Shown piece after piece: positions 28,746-35,596 of a stretch of 35,596 bases of DNA (within the stretch, counting starts at the first letter, position 1; every line of letters starts with the position of its first letter). Made by a program: the position numbers and the translations under genes. Origin of the DNA: Oscillospiraceae bacterium (GTDB lineage Bacteria; Bacillota; Clostridia; Oscillospirales; Acutalibacteraceae); contig WRBQ01000021.1 in assembly GCA_009784445.1 (NCBI GenBank), positions 1 through 35,596 of the forward strand. Direction: 5' to 3'. The notes under the pieces were generated by a model. It did no database searches and was not told the origin of the DNA. It worked only from the letters and a program-made list of their open reading frames with translations.

Positions 28746-29558
28746 ATGAATAAAAAAATCGGAAAACTCATCGCAATCGCAGCCATCATTGTCATTATAC
28801 TTATCGTTGGATTGAGTTCCATGCGTTCCATCCCCACTGGGCATGTCGGTGTGGTGGTGCAGCTTGGCGCGCCCACTGGCAGAGTGGTACCAAACGGTCT
28901 GCAATTCAGCGCACCGCTTGTCCAACATTTCCAAGTGGTAGACACTCGCGTGCAAACGGTGGAAGCCTATGCCACGGCGGTGTCCAGCGACCTTCAGTCC
29001 GTGGATGCCATCATCGTTTTAAACTACCAGATAACGTCCGCCGGAGCACTGTATGTGGTGCAAAACATCGGCACAGCATTCCTTCAAGGTGACATTATCG
29101 TGCCCGCGCTGCAGCAAGCAGTGAAAGACGTAACCGCTCGCTACACCTCATCGCAATTGGTGCACTACCGCGCAAGAATTGCAACCGACATGTTATCACA
29201 GCTTGAAGAAGAACTAGCTGAGTTCGGGGTTATTGTTCGCGCATTCAACATTGTAGACTTCCAATTTAGCGATATTTTTGACGAGGCGATTGAGCAAGCC
29301 CAAGCCGCAGAGCAAGACTTGGTGCGCATTGAGGCCGAAGAACGCGCCCGCGTGGTTCGTGCGCAAGCTCGTTTGGCAGCAGCGGAGTATGACGCAGCCG
29401 CAATTCTTGTGGCAGCAGAAGCGGAAGCCGCCGCCAACCGCCTCATCGCAGATTCCATCACAGATCGGCTCGTTGACTGGGAAATCGCCCAAAGCTGGGA
29501 TGGACAATTGCCGCAAGTGCAAGGCGGCGGAACGCCAATCATCGACCTGAGACCGTAA
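28746..29558 (+). CDS. SPFH/band 7 (prohibitin-like) membrane protein
   Basis: 270 aa, GAAGGAG upstream. N-terminal membrane helix (LIAIAAIIVIILIVGLSSM), then a band 7 domain: PTGHVGVVVQLGAPTGRVVPNGL, SSDLQSVDAIIVLNYQI, and the typical C-terminal strand-helix with EFGVIVRAFNIVDFQFSDIF DEAIEQAQ. A charged, Ala/Glu-rich coiled coil (about residues 180-240) should drive oligomer rings. Similar to HflC/prohibitin proteins, which organise membrane microdomains and control proteases. It lies between ftsE and ftsX, so it may be co-expressed with the division complex. Slightly more AT-rich codon use than ftsE and flanked by repeats, which suggests later insertion. Confidence 0.9.
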   Translation: MNKKIGKLIAIAAIIVIILIVGLSSMRSIPTGHVGVVVQLGAPTGRVVPNGLQFSAPLVQHFQVVDTRVQTVEAYATAVSSDLQSVDAIIVLNYQITSAGALYVVQNIGTAFLQGDIIVPALQQAVKDVTARYTSSQLVHYRARIATDMLSQLEEELAEFGVIVRAFNIVDFQFSDIFDEAIEQAQAAEQDLVRIEAEERARVVRAQARLAAAEYDAAAILVAAEAEAAANRLIADSITDRLVDWEIAQSWDGQLPQVQGGGTPIIDLRP

Positions 29559-29598
29559 GGAAAAACGACCTCCCCCCGCAAAAGACAGGAGATTCATC

Positions 29599-30534
29599 AT
29601 GGCAAAACACGGCCGCGGGTATCTCACCCGCATGGGCTTTCGCAATATTTCGTCCAACCGCACCATGAGCATGGCCTCGGTGCTGGTGTTGGTCAGTTGT
29701 CTCATGCTCATTGGCTTGGTGTTTCTCACTGCCAGCGACTTCAATCGTGCCTTTCAAGACTTCGGCGCGCGCAACGTCATTCGCGTGTTTCTCGTGCCGG
29801 GGTTGGATGATGCCCAACGCGATAATCTGCAACAGCGCATTGCCGCCCTAGATAACGTACGCGACGTGCGCTATGTGTCGCAGGCCGAGGCCCTTGAGCA
29901 TATGCGCACCACCTATGCCGACGATTTTCGCCTGCTAGACGGTGCTCGCGAAGACTTTCTGCCCCCTAGCTTTGAAGTTAGCCCCACCAGCCAACAACTG
30001 GAGGTTTTCGACGCCGCTGTACGCCAGCTGGAAGGTTTCGACCCAGCCATCACCTCCGTGGGGCACATGCAGGGCGTGGCGCAACAGCTTGCCACCATCG
30101 AGCGCGCGTTCCTCATTGTTGGCGGCGCATTGATTATCGTGCTGCTGTTGGTGTCGATTTTCATCATTTCCAGCACGGTGCAAACCACCATGTTCACCCG
30201 CCAGCAAGAAATTAAGGTGATGAAAAGCGTGGGCGCAGCCCCGGCATTCATTCGCTGGCCTTTCTTGGTGGAGGGCCTTATCATCGGCTTTGTTGGCTCA
30301 GCCATTTCGCTAGTCATTGTTTGTTTGGTCTATTTCTTCGGCGTGGCCCGCTTGCTGGGCTCTTTGCTGGGCGTGTTGCTGCCCTCATTCACGCCGCTTT
30401 CCCTTGCGCAGCAATTACCGCTGCTGCTCATTGTATTCTTTGGCCTTGGCCTGCTCACCGGTGGTGGTGGCTCCATGCTGTCCATCACGCGTTACCTCAA
30501 GGAGAATGTGTATGAAACTGAAACTCAAGCGTAG
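29599..30534 (+). CDS. ftsX: Cell-division protein FtsX
   Basis: 311-aa integral membrane partner of FtsE. An N-terminal segment RGYLTRMGFRNISSNRTMSMAS precedes TM1 (VLVLVSCLMLIGLVFL); the extracytoplasmic domain has NVIRVFLVPGLDD and the YVSQAEALEHM motif; then three more helices at about 170-195, 220-245 and 275-295. KVMKSVGAAPAFIRWPFLVEG is the usual cytoplasmic coupling loop. ACAGGAG precedes the ATG. The stop overlaps the M23 gene start by 23 bp, so the two are translationally linked. Confidence 0.96.
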   Translation: MAKHGRGYLTRMGFRNISSNRTMSMASVLVLVSCLMLIGLVFLTASDFNRAFQDFGARNVIRVFLVPGLDDAQRDNLQQRIAALDNVRDVRYVSQAEALEHMRTTYADDFRLLDGAREDFLPPSFEVSPTSQQLEVFDAAVRQLEGFDPAITSVGHMQGVAQQLATIERAFLIVGGALIIVLLLVSIFIISSTVQTTMFTRQQEIKVMKSVGAAPAFIRWPFLVEGLIIGFVGSAISLVIVCLVYFFGVARLLGSLLGVLLPSFTPLSLAQQLPLLLIVFFGLGLLTGGGGSMLSITRYLKENVYETETQA

Positions 30535-31864
30535 TTTTTCGCTTATCATAGCGGTGGTAGTGTTATTTGCAGCTGCCGTGTTGCCCTCTGCCCGCACCGA
30601 GGCGGAGATCCGCGCCGACATGCAACAAATTCAACAACGCATCGACGCCCAACGCGCCGAGGTGAACCAGCTGCGTGCCCAACAAGCCAGCCAACAAGCG
30701 CTGCTGCCTGCCTTGGACGCCGAAGTGCAAGCCGTGCAGGAAAAAATCAACCTCATTCAAGTGGAAGTCAACGCGCTCACCGCACAAATTGATGAACTCA
30801 ACGCCCGCATTCGCGAGCTTAACACCGGCATTGAAGAAAGCCAAGTGCAAATCGAGCTCATGTATGCCGAAACGCAAGAGCGCGACGAGCAAATTCAAGC
30901 CATGCAAGAGCTGCTGATGCAGCGCCTTCGCCAGCAATACATCAACGGCCCTGTCAGCAACCTGCAACTGTTGCTGGCCAGCGACGATCTTTCCGGCGTA
31001 CTCACCGTCACGGAGTTCATCTCCCGCCAAGCCGAGGCCGACGCCCAACTGCGCGAAGACCTAGAAGAAGAAATGGCGCACATGGCTATTTTGCAGCAGC
31101 AACTGCGCACCGAACAACAACACCTAGAAGAACAGCGCGAACAACTGCAAACCGACACCTTTGCCGTCACCCAAGCCCTGCTGCGTCAACGCCAAGAGCA
31201 ATCTCTGTTGGACGAAGAAATCCAACGCATTGATGAAGTCCGCAGCGAAATTCAAGGCATCATCAACGCCATCGGCCAAGACGCTAGGCGCATCGAAACC
31301 AGCATCAGCCGCGGCCAAGGTGAGTACGAAGCTGCCCAGCGCGAAATCAACGCCATCATCAATCAGCGCATCCAAGCCGGTGAAATTGGCAACGTGAGCA
31401 ATACCGGGCAAATGGTTTGGCCATTCCCGCACCACGGCGCGCGCATCACCAGCCGTTTTGGTGCAAGCGAGCCTTTCCGCGGCGGCCGGGTTCACCGCGG
31501 GGTAGACGTCTCCATCGCCAACAACTGGTATCCCAACTGGACCATTCACGCGGCATTGTGCGGTGTGGTGGCAGCCTTCGGTTTCAATTCCAGCATGGGC
31601 AACTATGTTGTCATCTACCACGGCCACTTCGGGCCTGCCAATGGCCGCATCCAAACGGTATATATGCACCTGCGTACTTTTGCACCGGAACTTCGCCGCG
31701 ACATGCCCATTTCCGCCGGCCAGCACATTGGTATGATGGGCAACACCGGCAATTCCACCGGTCCGCACCTGCACTTCCAAGTCGACCGCTTCAACGCCGA
31801 CGGCTCGCGCACAGCCATCAACCCCATGCAGTTTGTGTCCGGCGCGCCGTATTTGATTAACTAA
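30512..31864 (+). CDS. Coiled-coil M23 murein hydrolase (PcsB/EnvC-like)
   Basis: 450 aa. The start at 30512 (MKLKLKRSFSLIIAVVVL) follows AAGGAG with 7-nt spacing, inside the end of ftsX. Signal peptide, then a long Gln/Glu-rich coiled coil (about residues 30-320), then a LytM/M23 domain: HRGVDVSIA (metal His and Asp), YVVIYHGHF, GNTGNSTGPHLHFQV (HxH). The layout matches EnvC, PcsB and CwlO-type proteins that FtsEX controls across the membrane; here the gene is joined to ftsX. The catalytic set looks complete, so this may be an active endopeptidase rather than an activator. Confidence 0.94.
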   Translation: MKLKLKRSFSLIIAVVVLFAAAVLPSARTEAEIRADMQQIQQRIDAQRAEVNQLRAQQASQQALLPALDAEVQAVQEKINLIQVEVNALTAQIDELNARIRELNTGIEESQVQIELMYAETQERDEQIQAMQELLMQRLRQQYINGPVSNLQLLLASDDLSGVLTVTEFISRQAEADAQLREDLEEEMAHMAILQQQLRTEQQHLEEQREQLQTDTFAVTQALLRQRQEQSLLDEEIQRIDEVRSEIQGIINAIGQDARRIETSISRGQGEYEAAQREINAIINQRIQAGEIGNVSNTGQMVWPFPHHGARITSRFGASEPFRGGRVHRGVDVSIANNWYPNWTIHAALCGVVAAFGFNSSMGNYVVIYHGHFGPANGRIQTVYMHLRTFAPELRRDMPISAGQHIGMMGNTGNSTGPHLHFQVDRFNADGSRTAINPMQFVSGAPYLIN

Positions 31865-31907
31865 CCTGCTGCCAAATGTTTGGCTAGCGTTATCCTCTTA
31901 AGCCTTG

Positions 31908-31965
31908 GCTCCTTCCTCGGGAAGGAGCTGGCCGACCTCGGGTCGGACTGAGGAAGGCTCGCGGA
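31908..31965 (+). repeat. GGAAGGAGC stem-loop element, copy 2
   Basis: GCTCCTTCC-TCG-GGAAGGAGC, then CCGACC-TCG-GGTCGG, then GAGGAAGGCTCGCGGA. The outer bases match copy 1 at 28647; the middle hairpin has different bases but is still paired. Confidence 0.8.
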
Positions 31966-32005
31966 GCGACGTAATTTTTCCGCTTTCGTTTGCATCAATC
32001 TCAAT

Positions 32006-32036
32006 GGCGGCTACATCCTGTAGCCGCCCGTTTTTT
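32006..32036 (+). terminator. Terminator of the ftsE-to-M23 cluster
   Basis: GGCGGCTACA-TCC-TGTAGCCGCC (32006-32028) then TTTTTT (32031-32036). The same GGCGGCTACA stem recurs at 32503 and 35064. Confidence 0.9.
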
Positions 32037-32146
32037 ATTATAAATTTTGCTCCCCTCACGAGGAATTTCTTCCAAACGCGCGACAAACTAGTAACACATT
32101 GGTCACACGCTCGTAATATTACATGGAAAGGAGGTCAGACATCGAC

Positions 32147-32302
32147 ATGGAATTTCTCTACTTGCTTCTCTTGGCCATGTTTCCCATTGGCCTCGGCCTG
32201 ATGATCTACGGTCATTTTTCTATCGGTAACATCGTTGCTGGCGGGTTTTTTTCCGTTGTCACCGCCTTGCTATTGTCGGTAGTGGTACCCATGCTTTTTT
32301 AG
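32147..32302 (+). CDS. Tiny membrane protein 1 (51 aa)
   Basis: MEFLYLLLLAMFPIGLGLMI, then a short polar turn (YGHFSIG), then a second hydrophobic segment ending VVVPMLF. A full AAAGGAGGT ribosome binding site lies upstream. Two helices, hairpin-like. Its stop overlaps the AGGAGG of the next small gene, so the pair is translated together. No family is recognised. Confidence 0.75.
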   Translation: MEFLYLLLLAMFPIGLGLMIYGHFSIGNIVAGGFFSVVTALLLSVVVPMLF

Positions 32303-32312
32303 GAGGAAGAAT

Positions 32313-32486
32313 ATGATTTGGATTACGATTGGTTCGTTCATGGCAGCCATTGGTTCGTTTTTTCTAGGTTTAGTCTTTGGCGGCGGTGGTATGTCACTGG
32401 GTATGTTTGGACTACTGGTTCTTTGGCCGCTTTCTCTTTTTTTCGCTGTTTATGGCATCTTCAGCTTCGTGCGCATTTTCCGCTAA
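32313..32486 (+). CDS. Tiny membrane protein 2 (57 aa)
   Basis: MIWITIGSFMAAIGSFFLGL, a GGGG-Met turn, then a second helix (LVLWPLSLFFAVYGIFSFV) ending RIFR. TAGGAGGAA precedes the ATG by 4-6 nt. Again a two-helix hairpin. Paired with the 51-aa gene; a strong terminator follows 17 bp after the stop. Function unknown. Confidence 0.75.
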   Translation: MIWITIGSFMAAIGSFFLGLVFGGGGMSLGMFGLLVLWPLSLFFAVYGIFSFVRIFR

Positions 32487-32502
32487 CCAACCCAACAACA
32501 AC

Positions 32503-32532
32503 ACAGGCGGCTACATCAGCCGCCTGTTTTTT
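32503..32532 (+). terminator. Terminator after the tiny membrane proteins
   Basis: ACAGGCGGCT-ACATC-AGCCGCCTGT then TTTTT. Confidence 0.92.
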
Positions 32533-32539
32533 ATGTCCC

Positions 32540-32604
32540 GCAACCGCTAGTTGCAAAATTTCCACCCAAAATCGCTGGCAACACCCTGCCGTTTACGTTA
32601 TACT
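32540..32604 (+). promoter_or_regulatory. 39-bp conserved promoter element, copy B
   Basis: GCAAC-CGCTA-GTTGC (32540-32554), then a block ending CCCAAAATCGCTGG at 32578, then exactly 20 bp to TATACT (32599-32604). Matches copy A at 17829-17893 without indels. A poor -35 (TGGCAA) overlaps the end of the block. Confidence 0.65.
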
Positions 32605-32640
32605 ATGTGTACATTCTACAACCGAAAGGAATAAACCGAC

Positions 32641-33441
32641 ATGTTCAAGCTCAACGCAAATCAACTCAAAATCATGGCCGTCATCGGCATGATCACCAGC
32701 CACATGGTCATCGCTTGGTGGGAAATCATTCCCATTTGGCTCGCTTATCCCATGTATATCGCCGGTGGGCTCACCTTCCCTATCATGGCCTATTTCGTCG
32801 CCGAAGGCTACAAACACACCTCAAACCACAAGCGATATATCCTGCGTGTGCTGGCGTTTGGCGCGCTTGCGCTGCCCCTGCACATTCTCGTGCTCACCTT
32901 GCCCTTGGGCGGCGGCAACCCGATTGTATACCCCTTCCTCAACATCATGTTTACCATTGTCGCAAGCTTGCTTGTGCTGATGATGTACGACAGAATGAAA
33001 TCTAAGTTGCTGTTTTGGATTTTATTCGCGCTCATGATTCCCTTCTCCGTTGTTCTGCTGGAATGGTACTTCGTGGGCATGGCTATGGTATTGATGGCAC
33101 ACATCATCAAAAACGAAACCGCCCGCCGTGTGGTGCCGCCGGTGTTTGCCGCCGTGGTGTTTTTGCTCATTGGTCTGATGCTCAGCGCACAAACCACGCC
33201 GGAACTAGCTGCACAATTTGCCGAAGCCGGCGTCAACCTTCCCCTGCTGATGAACTACCAGTTTGCGCCAGTGCAGGCATCGTTCCAAGCTGGTATCGTG
33301 CTCGCTGCCTTCTTGCTCACCCGTTATAGCGGCGAGCGCGGCAAGCGCAGCAAAGTCATGAAGTGGCTGTTCTACGTCATTTACCCAGTGCATTTTGCGG
33401 TGTTGTTTGCGGGCATGCTGCTTATCAGAGCCTTCATCTAA
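32641..33441 (+). CDS. TraX-family membrane protein 1
   Basis: 266 aa, GAAAGGA upstream. TraX family signatures: LKIMAVIGMITSHMVIAWW, GGLTFPIMAYFVAEGYKHTS, KRYILRVLAFGALALP, NIMFTIVASLLVLMMYD, and about eight hydrophobic helices. The conserved His in the first helix and the E-G-Y-x-H-T loop fit the acyltransferase-3-like membrane fold; the F-plasmid TraX acetylates pilin. No pilin or conjugation gene is near, so a different substrate, perhaps a cell-envelope polymer, is an inference. The first gene of a three-gene operon with the GIN lipoprotein and TraX 2. Confidence 0.9.
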   Translation: MFKLNANQLKIMAVIGMITSHMVIAWWEIIPIWLAYPMYIAGGLTFPIMAYFVAEGYKHTSNHKRYILRVLAFGALALPLHILVLTLPLGGGNPIVYPFLNIMFTIVASLLVLMMYDRMKSKLLFWILFALMIPFSVVLLEWYFVGMAMVLMAHIIKNETARRVVPPVFAAVVFLLIGLMLSAQTTPELAAQFAEAGVNLPLLMNYQFAPVQASFQAGIVLAAFLLTRYSGERGKRSKVMKWLFYVIYPVHFAVLFAGMLLIRAFI

Positions 33442-33457
33442 CCAGAAAGGGAAAGCT

Positions 33458-34222
33458 ATGTTCAAACGCAAACTCATCGCACTCGTTGGCATCATCAGTA
33501 TCCTCTTGCTGCTGGTTGGCTGCGCAAGTCTCAGCTCAACGCAACCCCACGAGGTCATCCACGGCAGCGGCCCGGTTGTTTCGCGCACCTTTCCGATGGA
33601 TGATTTCTCTCAGCTGCAACTCAGCTCCTCGTTCATCGTAAGCTTTCGGCAATCGCAAGATTTCGCTGTCACCCTAGCCATGCAAGAAAACCTCTTCAAC
33701 TTCCACGAGGTCTCGGTGCAGGGCAGCACACTATCTCTTGCCGCAACTGGCGAAAACAGAACGATCTATCACATCACCCAACCCAGAGCTTATATCTACG
33801 CCCCTTACCTCACCGCAATTGATGTCACTGGCGCACTGCACATCGCAGCTTTAGACACCATTCGCGCGCCAAGCTTCTCCATCACCTCAAATGGTGCCCT
33901 CAACATGGTCGTCCCCCTAGCAGTTGAGCAGCTTGACCTAACCCTAAACGGTGCATCAACCCTGTATCTTTCGGGCAATGCAACCCATGCAAATATCACC
34001 CTCAATGGCAGTGGGCATATCGTTGCTGGCAACCTGCAAACCGCCACGGCTGTCGTCACGCTCAATGGCACAGGCGAAGTCACAATCGCTGTTTCAGACC
34101 ATTTAGATGCCACCCTAGAAGGCGTTGGCGATATCCTCTATCTCGGCAATCCAGCTGTGGTGCAATATATCGGCCGAACTGCCCGCGGCACAATTAGCAG
34201 AAAGGACATTCCTTATGTTTAA
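33458..34222 (+). CDS. GIN-domain (DUF2807) lipoprotein
   Basis: 254 aa. The start at 33458 (MFKRKLIALVGIISILLLLV) follows AAAGGG. Lipobox LVGC, then a right-handed beta-helix-like GIN domain: PMDDFSQLQLSSSFIVSFRQ, FHEVSVQGSTLSL, LTAIDVTGALHI, NGASTLYLSGNATHANITLNGSGHI, EGVGDILYL. The repeated N/G-G-S/T strands are the family mark. GIN proteins are secreted or anchored and poorly understood. Flanked by two TraX genes; the stop overlaps the next start by 8 bp. Confidence 0.87.
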   Translation: MFKRKLIALVGIISILLLLVGCASLSSTQPHEVIHGSGPVVSRTFPMDDFSQLQLSSSFIVSFRQSQDFAVTLAMQENLFNFHEVSVQGSTLSLAATGENRTIYHITQPRAYIYAPYLTAIDVTGALHIAALDTIRAPSFSITSNGALNMVVPLAVEQLDLTLNGASTLYLSGNATHANITLNGSGHIVAGNLQTATAVVTLNGTGEVTIAVSDHLDATLEGVGDILYLGNPAVVQYIGRTARGTISRKDIPYV

Positions 34223-35042
34223 ATTCAACGCACACCAGCTCAAGTGGATTGCCATGATCGGCATGTTCCTGCACCACGCGCTCTACCCTTGGCAAGACGT
34301 GTTGCCCCTGTGGCTGCTCATTCCCATGTATGCCGCCGGCGGTTTGGCCTTCCCCATCTTGGGCTACTTCATCGTCGAGGGCTACAAGCACACCTCCAAC
34401 CTCAAGCGATATATCCTGCGGCTTGGCCTCTTCGGCGCAATCGCCATCCCCTTCTATATGCTATCGCTGGGGTTGTTCCGCTTCAACATCATGTTCTCCA
34501 TCATCGTCAGCCTGCTGTTGCTGCTCATCTACGATAAACTCAAACACAGAGCAGTGCTCAAAGTGGTCTATGCTCTCATCTTTGTGCTGGTGTCCATCCC
34601 CATGATATTGATTTTCGACTGGCTGTTCTTCGGCCCGCTGGTGGTGCTGTTATATCACATCATCAAACAGGAAAACGCGCGGCGCCTCATTCCCGGCATC
34701 GTGGCAGGGCTGTTGTGGCTGGCACTCTCCGCCTTTTCCATGTGGGGATTGCTGCAAGTTGGGCCATATCTCTACGCCGACGGCCCCATGATGACCGCCG
34801 AGTTCGCCCAAGCACAGCGCGACATGATCTACGGCATGATGGGCAACACCAATGTGGTGATTTCCTCGCTGTTCTTCCCGGTGTTTTGTTTCATTGGCGC
34901 ATTTCTCATCAAAAACTTCAACGGCGAGCGCGGCAAACGCGCCAAGTGGCTATTCTATGGTTTCTACCCGGCCCACCTCGCTGCGATTGCCATTGTTGCG
35001 CTCATCACCGGCTTCACCAGCTTCAGCGTGTTTGGCTTCTAG
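34215..35042 (+). CDS. TraX-family membrane protein 2
   Basis: 275 aa. ATG 34215 lies within the end of the GIN gene, with AAAGGA 9 nt upstream. Clear paralogue of TraX 1: MFKFNAHQLKWIAMIGM against MFKLNANQLKIMAVIGM, GGLAFPILGYFIVEGYKHTS, the same KRYILR loop, and a matching GERGKRAKWLFYGFYPAH C-terminus. It is longer by a loop near 190-215. The pair likely arose by duplication, and the GIN gene lies between the copies. A terminator follows. Confidence 0.9.
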   Translation: MFKFNAHQLKWIAMIGMFLHHALYPWQDVLPLWLLIPMYAAGGLAFPILGYFIVEGYKHTSNLKRYILRLGLFGAIAIPFYMLSLGLFRFNIMFSIIVSLLLLLIYDKLKHRAVLKVVYALIFVLVSIPMILIFDWLFFGPLVVLLYHIIKQENARRLIPGIVAGLLWLALSAFSMWGLLQVGPYLYADGPMMTAEFAQAQRDMIYGMMGNTNVVISSLFFPVFCFIGAFLIKNFNGERGKRAKWLFYGFYPAHLAAIAIVALITGFTSFSVFGF

Positions 35043-35063
35043 TTTCCGCAACAGAATAAGCTA

Positions 35064-35093
35064 AGGCGGCTACATAATGTAGCCGCCTGTTTT
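35064..35093 (+). terminator. Terminator of the TraX-GIN-TraX operon
   Basis: AGGCGGCTACAT and ATGTAGCCGCCT pair directly, then TTTTA. Third copy of the GGCGGCTACA stem. Confidence 0.85.
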
Positions 35094-35117
35094 ATGATTT
35101 AACAATCTATCCGAGAG

Positions 35118-35149
35118 CACAGCGAAGCGACCGAGCCCACCGCAGGTGG
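35118..35149 (-). repeat. 3'-end-associated repeat, copy R7
   Basis: CACAGCGAAGCGACCGAG followed by CCCACCGCAGGTGG. On the minus strand it begins with CCACC directly after the TAA of dnaN (35152-35150). Confidence 0.85.
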
Positions 35150-35596
35150 TTACTCACTCTTCAATCGCACCGGCAACACCATGTACAAGAACGCCTCGCC
35201 GTCGGTCGGCAGCATCACCACTGGCTGCACCGGGCCGTTAAAGTTCACGCGCACTTGGTCAGTGTCGCAAGCCTTCAGCGCATCAAGCAAAAAGCGGTTG
35301 TTAAAGCCCACTTCAAAGGCTTCACCAGTGATGCTGGCCGCCACGCTGTCACGCGCAGTACCTACGCCAGTGGCACAGCTGAACTCCAAGCGCCCCTGCG
35401 CGGGTTGAATCTCACAGCGAATTGGGCTACGGATTTTTTCGGTAATAATCAGCGAAATACGCTCCACCACGCCAATCAGTTCGCGCACATCGGTGGTGGT
35501 TTCGGTTTTCGCGCTGGTGGGAATCGCCGCTTGATACTGCATGAACTCACCATCCAACAAGCGCGACACCATGTGAATGCTGCCCACATCAAACAC
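35150..35596 (-). CDS. dnaN: DNA polymerase III beta sliding clamp (C-terminal part)
   Basis: 148 codons, cut off by the window end; the N-terminal two thirds lie outside. The clamp domain 2-3 pattern is clear: MVSRLLDGEFMQYQAAIP, TTDVRELIGVVERISLI, EVGFNNRFLLDALKACD, VRVNFNGPVQPVVMLPTDGE, and the conserved C-terminus FLYMVLPVRL. It is the processivity factor for replication. dnaN normally follows dnaA near the origin, so the chromosomal origin may lie beyond the right edge of the window. The stop is followed at once by repeat R7. Confidence 0.95.
   Translation of the reverse strand: MFDVGSIHMVSRLLDGEFMQYQAAIPTSAKTETTTDVRELIGVVERISLIITEKIRSPIRCEIQPAQGRLEFSCATGVGTARDSVAASITGEAFEVGFNNRFLLDALKACDTDQVRVNFNGPVQPVVMLPTDGEAFLYMVLPVRLKSE

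Overview
The window looks like a chromosomal segment of a Gram-positive, Clostridia-type Firmicute, plausibly an uncultured Oscillospiraceae-like gut bacterium. The placement is an inference. It rests on strong AGGAGG-type ribosome binding sites, near-perfect sigma-A promoters, lipoproteins with lipobox signals, a CotH-family lipoprotein, a MutS2-like protein without Smr, TraX-family proteins, ftsEX with a PcsB/CwlO-like hydrolase, and many dispersed palindromic repeats. By eye most genes are moderately GC-rich. A few AT-rich patches (about 12019-12582 and 13540-14224) stand out as foreign or rapidly evolving.

Layout. 1-450: two tRNA genes (Leu-CAA, Arg-TCT), each followed by the same repeat-plus-terminator cassette. 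521-4487: recQ and a mutS2-like gene, convergent with overlapping ends; a candidate structured RNA with its own promoter and terminator lies upstream of mutS2. 4839-10560: a CotH lipoprotein, an NCS2-like permease, feoB and a Thr-rich surface protein. 10749-15196: a family I.5-like lipase lipoprotein, an AT-rich unknown gene, prmA fused in frame to an AT-rich unknown domain, a small secreted protein and an RHH regulator. 15258-21482: a beta-lactamase-like protein, GDPD, an ABM-like protein, a membrane protein, yraN and a CapA-like protein, interleaved with four cassettes that each pair an Xre regulator with a divergent small acidic gene. 21526-25288: an SGNH hydrolase and two divergent zinc-ribbon membrane proteins. 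25306-25848: a RAYT (REP-associated transposase) between inverted REP palindromes. 26030-31864: a PucR/CdaR-like regulator, a YbjQ-like protein, then ftsE - SPFH protein - ftsX - M23 murein hydrolase. 32147-35042: two tiny membrane proteins and a TraX - GIN lipoprotein - TraX operon. 35150-35596: the C-terminal part of dnaN, cut by the window end.

The most unusual content is not one large system but several layers of small structure. (1) A repeat that starts exactly at gene 3' ends, including two tRNA CCA ends and two stop codons. (2) A RAYT and a dispersed family of REP-like palindromes, two of them read through in frame inside feoB. (3) Four Xre/small-protein divergent cassettes, two being a local duplication around yraN. 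(4) A 39-bp element with a conserved inverted repeat, at an identical distance from the -10 box of two unrelated membrane-protein genes. (5) A prmA gene that has lost its stop and gained a C-terminal domain. (6) A candidate ncRNA of about 175 nt whose 5' and 3' ends pair, upstream of mutS2.
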